From Pseudomonas syringae (GTDB lineage Bacteria > Pseudomonadota > Gammaproteobacteria > Pseudomonadales > Pseudomonadaceae), in the NCBI RefSeq assembly GCF_021605415.1, contig NZ_WKEQ01000012.1, positions 83,611 to 147,610 on the forward strand: DNA of 64,000 nucleotides, read 5' to 3'. The position numbers were made by a program, and so were the translations under genes. Of the stretch, positions 45,424 to 53,444 are shown piece by piece. The stretch's first letter is position 1; each line of letters starts with the position of its first letter. The notes under the pieces were generated by a model. It was given only the letters and a program-made list of their open reading frames with translations. It was not told the origin of the DNA and searched no databases.

Positions 45424-46223
45424 GTGGCTATTCCCTGCGGGGCCTGAACTGGTTCAACGCCTTGAGCGCCGGTGCCGCGACCGTCGATGGCCTGCCGCCG
45501 TCGCTGAAAGCCGCCGACGTGTTGCTCGGTGATCAGCGCGTGCGTTTGCTCGCCGTGGTCGCCGATCCTGAAAACCGCTTCCCGCGCGCTCGCCATGGCG
45601 AAGTCGGATTGCTCGAAGGCTGGGGCCTGGCCAAAGCCGTCGACGACGTCATCACGGCCGATCACGACAAAGGCCGGAAACGCCCGATCATCGCCATTGT
45701 TGACGTGCCGAGTCAGGCCTATGGTCGGCGCGAAGAAGCCCTCGGCATTCATCAGGCGTTGGCGGGTGCGGCAGACAGTTATGCGCGGGCACGACTGGCC
45801 GGGCATCCGGTGATTGCGCTGCTGGTGGGCAAGGCAATGTCCGGGGCGTTTCTCGCCCATGGGTATCAGGCCAATCGCTTGATCGCTTTGCGTGACCCGG
45901 GCGTCATGGTGCACGCCATGGGCAAGGCGTCGGCGGCGCGGGTGACGTTGCGCAGTGTTGAAGAACTGGAAAAACTGGCGGCGAGCGTGCCGCCGATGGC
46001 CTATGACATCGACAGCTACGCCAGCCTTGGTTTGCTCTGGGAAACTTTGTCGGTGGAGCAAATCGAGCAACCGACGGCGCAGGATGTGGTTCGCGTGAGT
46101 GAATGCCTGGGCCTGGCGATCAGTGATGTGCAGGCCAGCAGTCGCGACTTGAGCAGCCGTCTCGGCGCGAGCAATCGTGCCGCCTCCAGCCGCGTACGTG
46201 AACTGTTGAGGGCGCAGTGGTGA
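45420..46223 (+). CDS. mdcE: malonate decarboxylase gamma subunit
   Basis: A 267-residue partner of MdcD in the decarboxylase. It has the carboxyltransferase-like segment PIIAIVDVPSQAYGRREEALGI and the late VGKAMSGAFLAHGYQANRL. The MdcD/MdcE active site lies between the two chains. Overlaps mdcD and mdcG by 4 bases each. Confidence 0.95.
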   Translation: MSGYSLRGLNWFNALSAGAATVDGLPPSLKAADVLLGDQRVRLLAVVADPENRFPRARHGEVGLLEGWGLAKAVDDVITADHDKGRKRPIIAIVDVPSQAYGRREEALGIHQALAGAADSYARARLAGHPVIALLVGKAMSGAFLAHGYQANRLIALRDPGVMVHAMGKASAARVTLRSVEELEKLAASVPPMAYDIDSYASLGLLWETLSVEQIEQPTAQDVVRVSECLGLAISDVQASSRDLSSRLGASNRAASSRVRELLRAQW

Positions 46224-46837
46224 ACGACGTGCTCGCCCACGATCTGCTCTGGGGCATGACCCCGGAGCAGTTGCCCGTGGACGCGCCGTTGTGGGCGGTC
46301 GAATCGCTTGAGGCCGGGCATCCGGTGGTGGTTCGCCGTGCGCTGGCCGCTGCAGGATTAGTGGCTGTCGGTTTGCGCGGACAGACTCGGGATCAGCGGC
46401 TGGCGGCGTTCATGCGAGTCAGCTCGATCGCCTGTCGCGTCAGTCCGGAAGCGCTTTGCCAGGTTGAAAGCCCTCGGGATTTGCCCGTGGTTCACGCCCT
46501 CGCACAATTGCGCCCGATGCTCGATGACTGCGGTTGGGTCTGGGGCATCAGTGGCAGCGCCGGGTTTGAACTGGCGAGCGGCGTTGCAGCGATGCATGCC
46601 GACAGCGATCTCGATCTGATCTTGCGCGCACCGCAAATACTGACGCGCAGTGAGGCGCGCAAAATGGTGGCCGCTTTTGATCAGGCCGCCTGCCGGGTCG
46701 ACCTGCAACTGCAAACGCCGTTCGGCGCTGTCGCCTTGCGTGAGTGGGCGGGGAATGCGTCGCGGGTGCTGCTGAAAAACGCCCATCAGGCTTGTCTGGT
46801 CAGCGATCCGTGGAACCCGCAGGAGCAAGCGGCGTGA
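46220..46837 (+). CDS. mdcG: malonate decarboxylase holo-ACP synthase MdcG
   Basis: A 205-residue phosphoribosyl-dephospho-CoA transferase that attaches the prosthetic group to apo-MdcC. The nucleotidyltransferase-type acidic segment MHADSDLDLILRAP is near residue 123 and has the family GSAGFELASG in front of it. A GTG start at 46220 overlaps mdcE by 4 bases; a tandem GTG one codon upstream is equally possible. Confidence 0.93.
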   Translation: MNDVLAHDLLWGMTPEQLPVDAPLWAVESLEAGHPVVVRRALAAAGLVAVGLRGQTRDQRLAAFMRVSSIACRVSPEALCQVESPRDLPVVHALAQLRPMLDDCGWVWGISGSAGFELASGVAAMHADSDLDLILRAPQILTRSEARKMVAAFDQAACRVDLQLQTPFGAVALREWAGNASRVLLKNAHQACLVSDPWNPQEQAA

Positions 46838-47754
46838 GCAGTCTTCTGGTGTTTCCCGGCCAGGGTGCGCAGCAACCGGGCATGCTCCGGTCGTTGCCTC
46901 GGGAAACCCTCGATGAAGCGAGCGATGCGCTGGGCGAAGACGTCTCGCTGCTGGATTCGGCCGAGGCCTTGCGCGCAACCCGAGCGGTGCAGCTTTGCCT
47001 GCTGATCGCCGGGGTCGCGGCCTCGCGGCGCTTGTTGCAGGACAGCTTGGCGGTGGACTGCGTCGCCGGGTTGTCCATTGGCGCTTATCCGGCGGCGGTG
47101 GTGGCGGGAGCCTTGAGTTTCAGTGATGCGCTGCACTTGGTCAGCCTGCGCGGCGAGCTGATGCAGCAGGCGTATCCACAGGGCTACGGCATGACCGCGA
47201 TCATCGGTCTGGAACTGGCGACGGTCGAGGATTTGCTCGCGCAAGTTCACGGTGCAGAGACGCCGGTTTATCTGGCCAATATCAATGCCGATAACCAAGT
47301 GGTAATCGCCGGCAGTGAGGCGGCGATGCACGCCGTGGCCGAGTTGGCGCGGCGTTGCGGTGCGGGTCTGGCCAAGCGTCTGGCAGTGAGCGTGCCGTCG
47401 CATTGTCCGTTGCTGGACGCCCCGGCGCAGACCCTCGCCGAGGCCTTCGCCCAGGTGCCGTTGCAGGCACCGAAGATCGGTTACTTGAGCGGCAGCCGTG
47501 CGCGGCCGGTGCTCAAGGTCGAGGCGTTGCGTGAGGATCTGGCCTTCAACATGTGCCGCGTGGTGGACTGGCGCGGCACCGTGCAAAGCGCCTACGAGCG
47601 AGGCGTGCGACTACAGATCGAACTGCCGCCCGGTGCCGTACTGACCGGGCTGGCGCGCCGGGTATTCGAGCAGGGCACCGTCATCGCTTTCGACGGTGCG
47701 CGGCTCGATACCTTGCAGGCGCTGTTGCGTGAGGAGGGCCGCCGCCACCTCTGA
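46834..47754 (+). CDS. mdcH: malonyl-CoA:ACP transacylase MdcH
   Basis: A 306-residue FabD-like transacylase that primes holo-MdcC with malonyl from malonyl-CoA. The N terminus LLVFPGQGAQQPGM and the nucleophile motif GLSIGAYPA identify the fold; the His is in SVPSHCPLLDAPA. The GTG start at 46834 overlaps the mdcG stop by 4 bases. A 66-base gap separates it from madL. Confidence 0.94.
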   Translation: MSSLLVFPGQGAQQPGMLRSLPRETLDEASDALGEDVSLLDSAEALRATRAVQLCLLIAGVAASRRLLQDSLAVDCVAGLSIGAYPAAVVAGALSFSDALHLVSLRGELMQQAYPQGYGMTAIIGLELATVEDLLAQVHGAETPVYLANINADNQVVIAGSEAAMHAVAELARRCGAGLAKRLAVSVPSHCPLLDAPAQTLAEAFAQVPLQAPKIGYLSGSRARPVLKVEALREDLAFNMCRVVDWRGTVQSAYERGVRLQIELPPGAVLTGLARRVFEQGTVIAFDGARLDTLQALLREEGRRHL

Positions 47755-47820
47755 ACCCGCCGACTTGAAGCTTCGAACAACAAAAACAACATTCGACGAT
47801 GCACTTTGAGGACAACAACA

Positions 47821-48213
47821 ATGATTATTTACGGTGTGGCGTTTCTCGCCTTTTGTACGCTGGTGGGCATTTTCATCGGTGAATTGCTCGGCAAGCTGAT
47901 CGGCGTGCCGGCCAACGTCGGCGGTGTCGGTATCGCGATGCTGCTGCTGATCGGCCTGGGCAGTTATCTCAACAAAACAGGCTGGCTCAAGGGCAAGACC
48001 GAGCAGGGTGTGGAGTTCTGGAGCGCAATCTACATTCCAATCGTGGTCGCCATGGCCGCCCAGCAAAACGTCTACGGTGCCTTGAAGGGCGGGCCGATGG
48101 CGATTCTCGCGGGAACGGCGGCGGTGGTGATCGCGTTTGCCTTGGTGCCGGTGCTCACGCGCATGGGTAACAAGGATCCGGCCCCGGTCACTCCAGCCAA
48201 GACTGCGGGGTAA
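47821..48213 (+). CDS. madL: malonate transporter subunit MadL
   Basis: A 130-residue membrane protein with about four TM helices, the small subunit of the two-component malonate carrier MadLM. The N terminus MIIYGVAFLAFCTLVGIFIGELLGKLIG is typical. I use the ATG at 47821. It is followed 5 bases later by madM. Confidence 0.94.
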   Translation: MIIYGVAFLAFCTLVGIFIGELLGKLIGVPANVGGVGIAMLLLIGLGSYLNKTGWLKGKTEQGVEFWSAIYIPIVVAMAAQQNVYGALKGGPMAILAGTAAVVIAFALVPVLTRMGNKDPAPVTPAKTAG

Positions 48214-48218
48214 TCGCC

Positions 48219-48983
48219 ATGTACGAATCCATGATGAAAGCGATCACCGGTTACGGTTTGATCAGCGGGTTTCTGATCGTCGGCGTGACCATGTGGGTGT
48301 CCTACTGGATGTCCAACACCTTCACCAAGGGCCGTTTGCACGGTTCGGCCATCGCCATTCTGCTGGGGCTGCTGCTGTCGTATGTCGGCGGCGCGTTGAC
48401 CGGCGGCCAGAAAGGCGTGGTGGACATTCCGTTGCTCTCCGGCATCGGCCTGCTCGGCGGCGCCATGCTACGGGACTTCGCCATCGTTGCGACGGCGTTC
48501 GGTGTGAGTGTCGATGAACTCAAGCGCGCCGGGTTCGTCGGCGTGCTGGCCTTGTTTGTCGGCGTAGGCACCTCGTTCATTGCCGGTGTCGGCGTGGCGA
48601 TGGCGTTCGGTTACACCGATGCGGTGAGCCTGACGACCATTGGCGCGGGCGCGGTGACGTACATCGTTGGCCCGGTGACTGGTGCGGCGATTGGCGCGAG
48701 TTCCGAGGTCATGGCGCTGTCGATTGCGGCGGGGCTGATCAAGGCGATCCTGGTGATGGTGATGACACCGTTCGTGGCGCCGATGATCGGCCTGAACAAC
48801 CCACGCAGCGCAGTGATTTTCGGTGGCCTGATGGGCACCTCCAGTGGCGTGGCCGGCGGGTTGGCGGCGACGGATCCGAAGCTGGTGCCTTATGGCTGTC
48901 TGACGGCGGCGTTCTATACGGCGCTGGGTTGTCTGCTTGGGCCGTCGGTGCTGTTTTTGGTCATGCGCGGGCTGATGGGCTAA
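48219..48983 (+). CDS. madM: malonate transporter subunit MadM
   Basis: A 254-residue hydrophobic protein with about eight TM helices, the large subunit of MadLM. Gly-rich helix contacts such as GAGAVTYIVGPVTGAAIGAS support this. The pair imports malonate, so uptake and breakdown are encoded together. A REP pair follows the stop. Confidence 0.95.
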   Translation: MYESMMKAITGYGLISGFLIVGVTMWVSYWMSNTFTKGRLHGSAIAILLGLLLSYVGGALTGGQKGVVDIPLLSGIGLLGGAMLRDFAIVATAFGVSVDELKRAGFVGVLALFVGVGTSFIAGVGVAMAFGYTDAVSLTTIGAGAVTYIVGPVTGAAIGASSEVMALSIAAGLIKAILVMVMTPFVAPMIGLNNPRSAVIFGGLMGTSSGVAGGLAATDPKLVPYGCLTAAFYTALGCLLGPSVLFLVMRGLMG

Positions 48984-49010
48984 GGGCGTTGGTGTTTTGT
49001 TGTCTGAGCT

Positions 49011-49112
49011 GACGCCATCGCTGGCAAGCCAGCTCCCACAGGTTTTGTGTTAGAGCATGATTTTTTGATCGACACAAAACCCTGTGGGAGCGGGCTTGCC
49101 AGCGATGGCGTC
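49011..49112. repeat. REP pair with long arms after madM
   Basis: GACGCCATCGCTGGCAAGCC starts the left arm (49011) and the inverted copy ends at 49112. The complementarity continues inwards to CAGGTTTTGTGT / ACACAAAACCCTG, with one change in the REP core (CTGGC versus CGGGC). It separates madM from the convergent mdcR. Confidence 0.9.
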
Positions 49113-49121
49113 GCCTCGGTG

Positions 49122-50036
49122 TCAGGCCTGGCGATTGGCATACATCCGACACTCCGCCAGCAACGCCAACAAATTCGGATCGCGCTCTTTGGCTTTTAAA
49201 AACACCACGCCGATGTGCTGCTGCAACCGGTACTTTTCCTGCAACGGGATCAGCTTCACCCGGTTCTCGTACACCGCCGCAATCCGCCCCGGCAGCAACG
49301 CATAACCCACCCCCGAACTGACCATGCTCAGCAGCGTGAAGATGTCATTCACCTGCATCGCCACTTTCGGCTCGAACCCCGCCTGTTTGAACACCCGGTT
49401 GCCGTCCTGATGGGTAGCGAAGCCTTGGGTCAGGGTGATGAAGGTTTCATCGCGCACCTCGGCGAGGTCGACTTCGCTGCGCTGGGCGAAGCGTGAATCG
49501 GCCGGGGTGGCGAGAAAGATGTCATCGGAAAACAGCGGAATCTGCTCGCAGTCCGGGTCGTTGACGCTGTCGTCCAGGGACACGAGGATCGCGTCGACTT
49601 CCATGTTTTTCAGCTTGTAGAGCAGGTCGATGTTGGAGCCGAGGATCAGGTCGATGTTGAGTTCGCTGCGGCGGATTTTCAGGCCCATGATCAGCTGCGG
49701 CACGGTCTTCACCGTCAACGAATACAGCGAGCCGAGCTTGAAACGTTCGGCGGAGAACCCGGCGGCTTCACGGGTCAGGCGCACGCTTTCGAGCACATCG
49801 TTGATCAGCTTTTGCGCGCGTTCTTCCAGCACGTAAGCGCTTTCCAGCGGCGTCAGGTTGCGCCCTTCGTGTTTGAACAGCGGGCAGCGCAGGGCGCTTT
49901 CCAGCGAATGAATGGCGCGGTGCACGCTGACGTTGCTGGTTTGCAGTTCAGCGGCGGCGCGGGCGAGGTTGCCGGTGCGCATGAAGGCGAGGAACACCTC
50001 GAGTTTTTTCAGGGTCAATTCTTCGTCGATCAGCAT
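49122..50036 (-). CDS. mdcR: LysR family regulator MdcR
   Basis: A 304-residue LysR-type regulator. The N-terminal winged helix (residues 1-65) includes KKLEVFLAFMRTGNLARAAA and the recognition helix region SNVSVHRAIHSLE; the C-terminal effector domain is typical. By context it activates mdc in response to malonate. It is convergent with the operon and divergent from trhA; the palindrome at 41640-41658 is a candidate target. Confidence 0.88.
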   Translation of the reverse strand: MLIDEELTLKKLEVFLAFMRTGNLARAAAELQTSNVSVHRAIHSLESALRCPLFKHEGRNLTPLESAYVLEERAQKLINDVLESVRLTREAAGFSAERFKLGSLYSLTVKTVPQLIMGLKIRRSELNIDLILGSNIDLLYKLKNMEVDAILVSLDDSVNDPDCEQIPLFSDDIFLATPADSRFAQRSEVDLAEVRDETFITLTQGFATHQDGNRVFKQAGFEPKVAMQVNDIFTLLSMVSSGVGYALLPGRIAAVYENRVKLIPLQEKYRLQQHIGVVFLKAKERDPNLLALLAECRMYANRQA

Positions 50037-50094
50037 GGCGCGGACTCTTATTGGAATCGCTCGATTGTATACGCGGTTTCTGTAGGCGCTGGCG

Positions 50095-50167
50095 CAGGCT
50101 GCGATCTTTTGATCGGGTGAGGAACGCGGTGCGTTCCGGCTGCATTCCCACGCGGAGCGTGGGAATG
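50095..50167. repeat. composite repeat: CTGCGATC half-unit plus two hairpins
   Basis: AGGCTGCGATCTTTTGATC (50095-50113 region) matches the outer end of the inverted repeat at 60595-60656. It is followed by GGAACGC-GGT-GCGTTCC (50121-50137) and CATTCCCACGC-GGA-GCGTGGGAATG (50143-50167), the same hairpin order as at 51757-51804. Confidence 0.75.
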
Positions 50168-50252
50168 ATCAACGTTGAACAGAAACATTGCGCTTTTACG
50201 CGCAAGGCCCGAGCCTTGCGCGCTGCAGTGATGAACTTGAGGTGGGCAACAC

Positions 50253-50870
50253 ATGTATCACGGAGAACGATTGAACGCCTGGACGCATCTGGTCGGGGCG
50301 GTGGCCGCGTTTGTCGGCGGAATCTGGATGGTGGTGATCGCCAGCCTCGACGGCGACCCGTGGAAGATCGTCAGCGTGGCGATTTACGGATTTACCCTGC
50401 TGGTTTTGTACAGCGCCTCGACGGTGTATCACAGCGTGCGCGGGCGCAAGAAGGCGATCATGAAGAAGGTCGATCACTTTTCGATCTACCTGCTTATTGC
50501 CGGCAGTTACACGCCGTTCTGTCTGGTGACCCTGCGTGGCGTGTGGGGCTGGACGTTGTTTGGCATCGTCTGGGGGCTGGCGCTGATCGGTATCTTGCAA
50601 GAAATCAAACCGCGCTCGGAAGCGCGGATTCTGTCGATCGTAATCTATGCGGTGATGGGCTGGATCGTGCTGGTGGCGGTCAAACCGTTGATCGCAGCGC
50701 TGGGCAGTACGGGATTCGCGTGGCTGGCCTCGGGCGGCGTGTTGTACACGGTGGGAATCATCTTTTTTGCGCTGGATCATCGCCTGCGGCATGCCCACGG
50801 GATCTGGCATTTGTTTGTGATTGCCGGAAGCCTGCTGCACTTCGTGGCGATTCTGTTTTATGTCCTTTAA
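50253..50870 (+). CDS. trhA: hemolysin III family membrane protein (TrhA/YqfA)
   Basis: A 205-residue seven-TM protein of the PAQR/hemolysin III family. The conserved pieces are ERLNAWTHLVGAV at the start, YSASTVYHSV in TM3, KVDHFSIYLLIAGSYTPF, and GIWHLFVIAGSLLHF near the end, with the His and Asp residues that coordinate zinc in the family. Bacterial members affect membrane energetics and lipids; hemolysis is not implied. Confidence 0.92.
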   Translation: MYHGERLNAWTHLVGAVAAFVGGIWMVVIASLDGDPWKIVSVAIYGFTLLVLYSASTVYHSVRGRKKAIMKKVDHFSIYLLIAGSYTPFCLVTLRGVWGWTLFGIVWGLALIGILQEIKPRSEARILSIVIYAVMGWIVLVAVKPLIAALGSTGFAWLASGGVLYTVGIIFFALDHRLRHAHGIWHLFVIAGSLLHFVAILFYVL

Positions 50871-50885
50871 CCCCGGTTGAGCACA

Positions 50886-50927
50886 ATTCCAATGTGGGAA
50901 CTGGCAAGCCAGCTCCCACATTGGAAT
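50886..50927. repeat. single palindromic REP
   Basis: Fourteen-base arms ATTCCAATGTGGGA and TCCCACATTGGAAT surround ACTGGCAAGCCAGC, which contains the palindrome CTGGCAAGCCAG. It lies between the convergent trhA and rsmE and may serve as their terminator. Confidence 0.85.
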
Positions 50928-50962
50928 GCGATCCCCTGTGCAAGCTTGCTCGCGAAGAGGCC

Positions 50963-51682
50963 TTAGAAATCTCCCCACAGTTGTTGGGCAACTGACAGCG
51001 CCACCACTGGCGCAGTCTCAGTGCGCAGCACCCGTGGGCCGAGGCGGGCGGCGTGGAAACCGTTTGCCTTGGCCTGTTCGACTTCGGCGTCGGACAAGCC
51101 GCCTTCCGGGCCAATCAGGAACGCCAGCGTCGAAGGCCTGGCGTGGCTGACCAGCGGCTCGGCTACCGGGTGCAGCACCAGTTTCAGATCGGCTTCGGTC
51201 TGTTTGATCCAGTCGGCGAGCAATACCGGCGGATGAATCACCGGCACCCGCGAGCGGCCGCATTGCTCGCACGCGCTGATCGCCACCTGGCGCCAATGCA
51301 GCAAGCGTTTGTCGGCGCGTTCGTCCTTCAGACGGACTTCGCAGCGGTCGCTGAAGATCGGCGTGATGTCGTTGACGCCCAGTTCCGTGGCTTTCTGAAT
51401 CGCCCAGTCCATGCGCTCGCCCCGCGACAGACCCTGGCCGAGGTGGATGTGCAGCGGCGATTCGATCTGCCCGGCGAATTGTTCGTCGAGTTGCACGGTG
51501 ACGCGTTTCTTGCCGACATCTTTCAGCGAGCCGAGAAACTCATGCCCGGAACCGTCGAACAACTGCACCGCGTCGCCGTCGGCCATGCGCAGCACGCGGC
51601 TGATGTAATGCGCCTGGGCTTCCGGCAGTTCGTGTTCGCCGATGCTCAGGGGAGCGTCGATAAAGAAGCGGGACAGTCTCAT
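50963..51682 (-). CDS. rsmE: 16S rRNA (uracil(1498)-N(3))-methyltransferase
   Basis: A 239-residue SPOUT-class methyltransferase that makes m3U1498 in 16S rRNA. The start MRLSRFFID at 51682 is the conserved one. The knot-forming SAM site is LIGPEGGLSDAEVEQA and LGPRVLRTETAPVVAL; QKATELGVNDITPIFSDRC is also typical. It lies next to bioA, as in PAO1 (PA0419/PA0420). Confidence 0.96.
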   Translation of the reverse strand: MRLSRFFIDAPLSIGEHELPEAQAHYISRVLRMADGDAVQLFDGSGHEFLGSLKDVGKKRVTVQLDEQFAGQIESPLHIHLGQGLSRGERMDWAIQKATELGVNDITPIFSDRCEVRLKDERADKRLLHWRQVAISACEQCGRSRVPVIHPPVLLADWIKQTEADLKLVLHPVAEPLVSHARPSTLAFLIGPEGGLSDAEVEQAKANGFHAARLGPRVLRTETAPVVALSVAQQLWGDF

Positions 51683-51701
51683 TTCGGGTCTCTCAAATTG
51701 G

Positions 51702-51805
51702 ATCGTTCCCACGCTCTGCGTGGGAATGCCTCATCAGACGCTCTGCGTCAGCTGTTGGGACGCGAAGCGTCCCGGGCTGCATTCCCACGCGGAGCGTGGG
51801 AACGA
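51702..51805. repeat. 104-base composite repeat with four hairpins
   Basis: Hairpins CGTTCCCACGC-TCT-GCGTGGGAATG (51704-51728), GACGC-TCT-GCGTC (51738-51750), GGGACGC-GAA-GCGTCCC (51757-51773) and CATTCCCACGC-GGA-GCGTGGGAACG (51780-51804) follow each other. The outer two are near-identical inverse copies. It sits between bioA and rsmE on the minus strand. Confidence 0.85.
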
Positions 51806-51815
51806 GCCGTCACCC

Positions 51816-53222
51816 TTAGCCCGGATCGCGGAAACCGGGATGGAAATCTTTCGGCACCGCCACACTCACGCTCTCGCGGGTGGCGATGTCGATGCCTTCG
51901 CTGGCGACTTCGGCGAGGAAGTCGATCTGCTCCAGCGTCACCACGTAAGGCGGCAGGAAATACACCACGCTGCCCAGCGGTCGCAACAACGCGCCGCGCT
52001 CCAGCGCATGCTGGAACACTTTCAAGCCACGGCGTTCCTGCCACGGATAGGCTTCCTTGGTGGCTTTGTCCTTGACCATTTCGATGGCCAGCACCATGCC
52101 GGTCTGGCGCACTTCGCTGACGTTCGCGTGATCGACCAGGTGCGCCGTCGCCGACGCCATGCGCTGAGACAGGGCCTTGTTGTTCTCGATGACGTTGTCT
52201 TCTTCGAAGATGTCCAGCGTCGCCAGTGCCGCCGCGCAGGCCAGCGGGTTGCCGGTGTAGCTGTGCGAATGAAGGAAGGCGCGCAGGGTCGGATAGTCGT
52301 CGTAAAACGCGCTGTAGACCTCGTCGGTGGTCACCACCGCCGCCAGCGGCAGGTAGCCACCGGTCAGGGCTTTCGACAGGCACAAAAAGTCTGGACGGAT
52401 GCCGGCCTGCTCGCAGGCAAACATCGTCCCGGTGCGGCCGAAGCCGACGGCAATTTCGTCGTGGATCAGGTGCACGCCGTAGCGGTCGCATGCCTCGCGC
52501 AGCAACTTGAGGTAGACCGGGTGGTACATGCGCATGCCGCCGGCGCCCTGGATCAGCGGCTCGACGATCACCGCCGCGACGCTGTCGTGGTGCTCGGCGA
52601 GGGTCTGTTCCATGGCGGCAAACATGTTGCGCGAGTGCTCTTCCCAGCTCATGCCTTGCGGGCGCAGGTAGCAATCCGGGCTCGGGACCTTGATGGTGTC
52701 CATCAGCAGCGCTTTGTACGTCTCGGTAAACAGTGGCACGTCGCCGACCGCCATCGCTGCCATGGTTTCGCCGTGGTAGCTGTTGGTCAGGGTGACGAAG
52801 CGCTTTTTATTCGGCTGGCCGCGATTGAGCCAGTAGTGGAAGCTCATCTTCAGCGCGACTTCGATGCAGGACGAACCGTTATCGGCGTAGAACACCCGGT
52901 TCAGGCCTTCCGGCGTCATCTTCACCAGACGCTCGGACAACTCGATCACCGGCTGATGGCTGAAGCCGGCGAGAATCACATGCTCCAGTTGATCGACCTG
53001 ATCCTTGATCCGCTGGTTGATGCGCGGGTTGGCGTGGCCGAACACATTGACCCACCAGGAGCTGACAGCATCGAGGTAGCGCTTGCCTTCGAAGTCTTCC
53101 AGCCAGACGCCTTCGCCGCGTTTGATCGGGATCAGCGGCAGCTGTTCGTGGTCTTTCATCTGGGTGCAGGGATGCCACAAAACCGCGAGATCGCGTTGCA
53201 TCCACTGGTTATTCAGGCCCAT
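51816..53222 (-). CDS. bioA: adenosylmethionine-8-amino-7-oxononanoate aminotransferase
   Basis: A 468-residue class III PLP aminotransferase converting 8-amino-7-oxononanoate to 7,8-diaminononanoate with SAM as amino donor. The N terminus (MQRDLAVLWHPCTQMKDHE) and WWVNVFGHANPRIN are BioA features; the PLP Lys is in CLSKALTGGYLPLA near residue 283. No other biotin gene is adjacent. It is divergent from the amine oxidase gene. Confidence 0.95.
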   Translation of the reverse strand: MGLNNQWMQRDLAVLWHPCTQMKDHEQLPLIPIKRGEGVWLEDFEGKRYLDAVSSWWVNVFGHANPRINQRIKDQVDQLEHVILAGFSHQPVIELSERLVKMTPEGLNRVFYADNGSSCIEVALKMSFHYWLNRGQPNKKRFVTLTNSYHGETMAAMAVGDVPLFTETYKALLMDTIKVPSPDCYLRPQGMSWEEHSRNMFAAMEQTLAEHHDSVAAVIVEPLIQGAGGMRMYHPVYLKLLREACDRYGVHLIHDEIAVGFGRTGTMFACEQAGIRPDFLCLSKALTGGYLPLAAVVTTDEVYSAFYDDYPTLRAFLHSHSYTGNPLACAAALATLDIFEEDNVIENNKALSQRMASATAHLVDHANVSEVRQTGMVLAIEMVKDKATKEAYPWQERRGLKVFQHALERGALLRPLGSVVYFLPPYVVTLEQIDFLAEVASEGIDIATRESVSVAVPKDFHPGFRDPG

Positions 53223-53444
53223 TTACAGTCTCCTCGAGGCGGCTCGCGTCAGGCGCGGGCGAACAATCGGGCAAGCCTATGCAATGCATCGCGCGGGGAC
53301 AACCCATTGTGTCGATTGAGCTACTTTGTCTGGGCGGACAGACGTCGCTGGCGGCGTTTTGATGGCTGACGTATTCTTCGCGGTTCTTGAGCCGTCTGGC
53401 CCGTAAGAACTGCTTTTTTCTCGTGTATTTCCGGAGTTCGCTGA

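Noticed and set aside
50253..50870. Hemolysin III name suggesting a toxin
   Set aside because: The protein is a conserved seven-TM PAQR-type housekeeping protein; hemolysis is not supported by sequence.
51642..53369. 575-codon plus-strand frame over bioA
   Set aside because: Shadow of bioA and of the repeats downstream.
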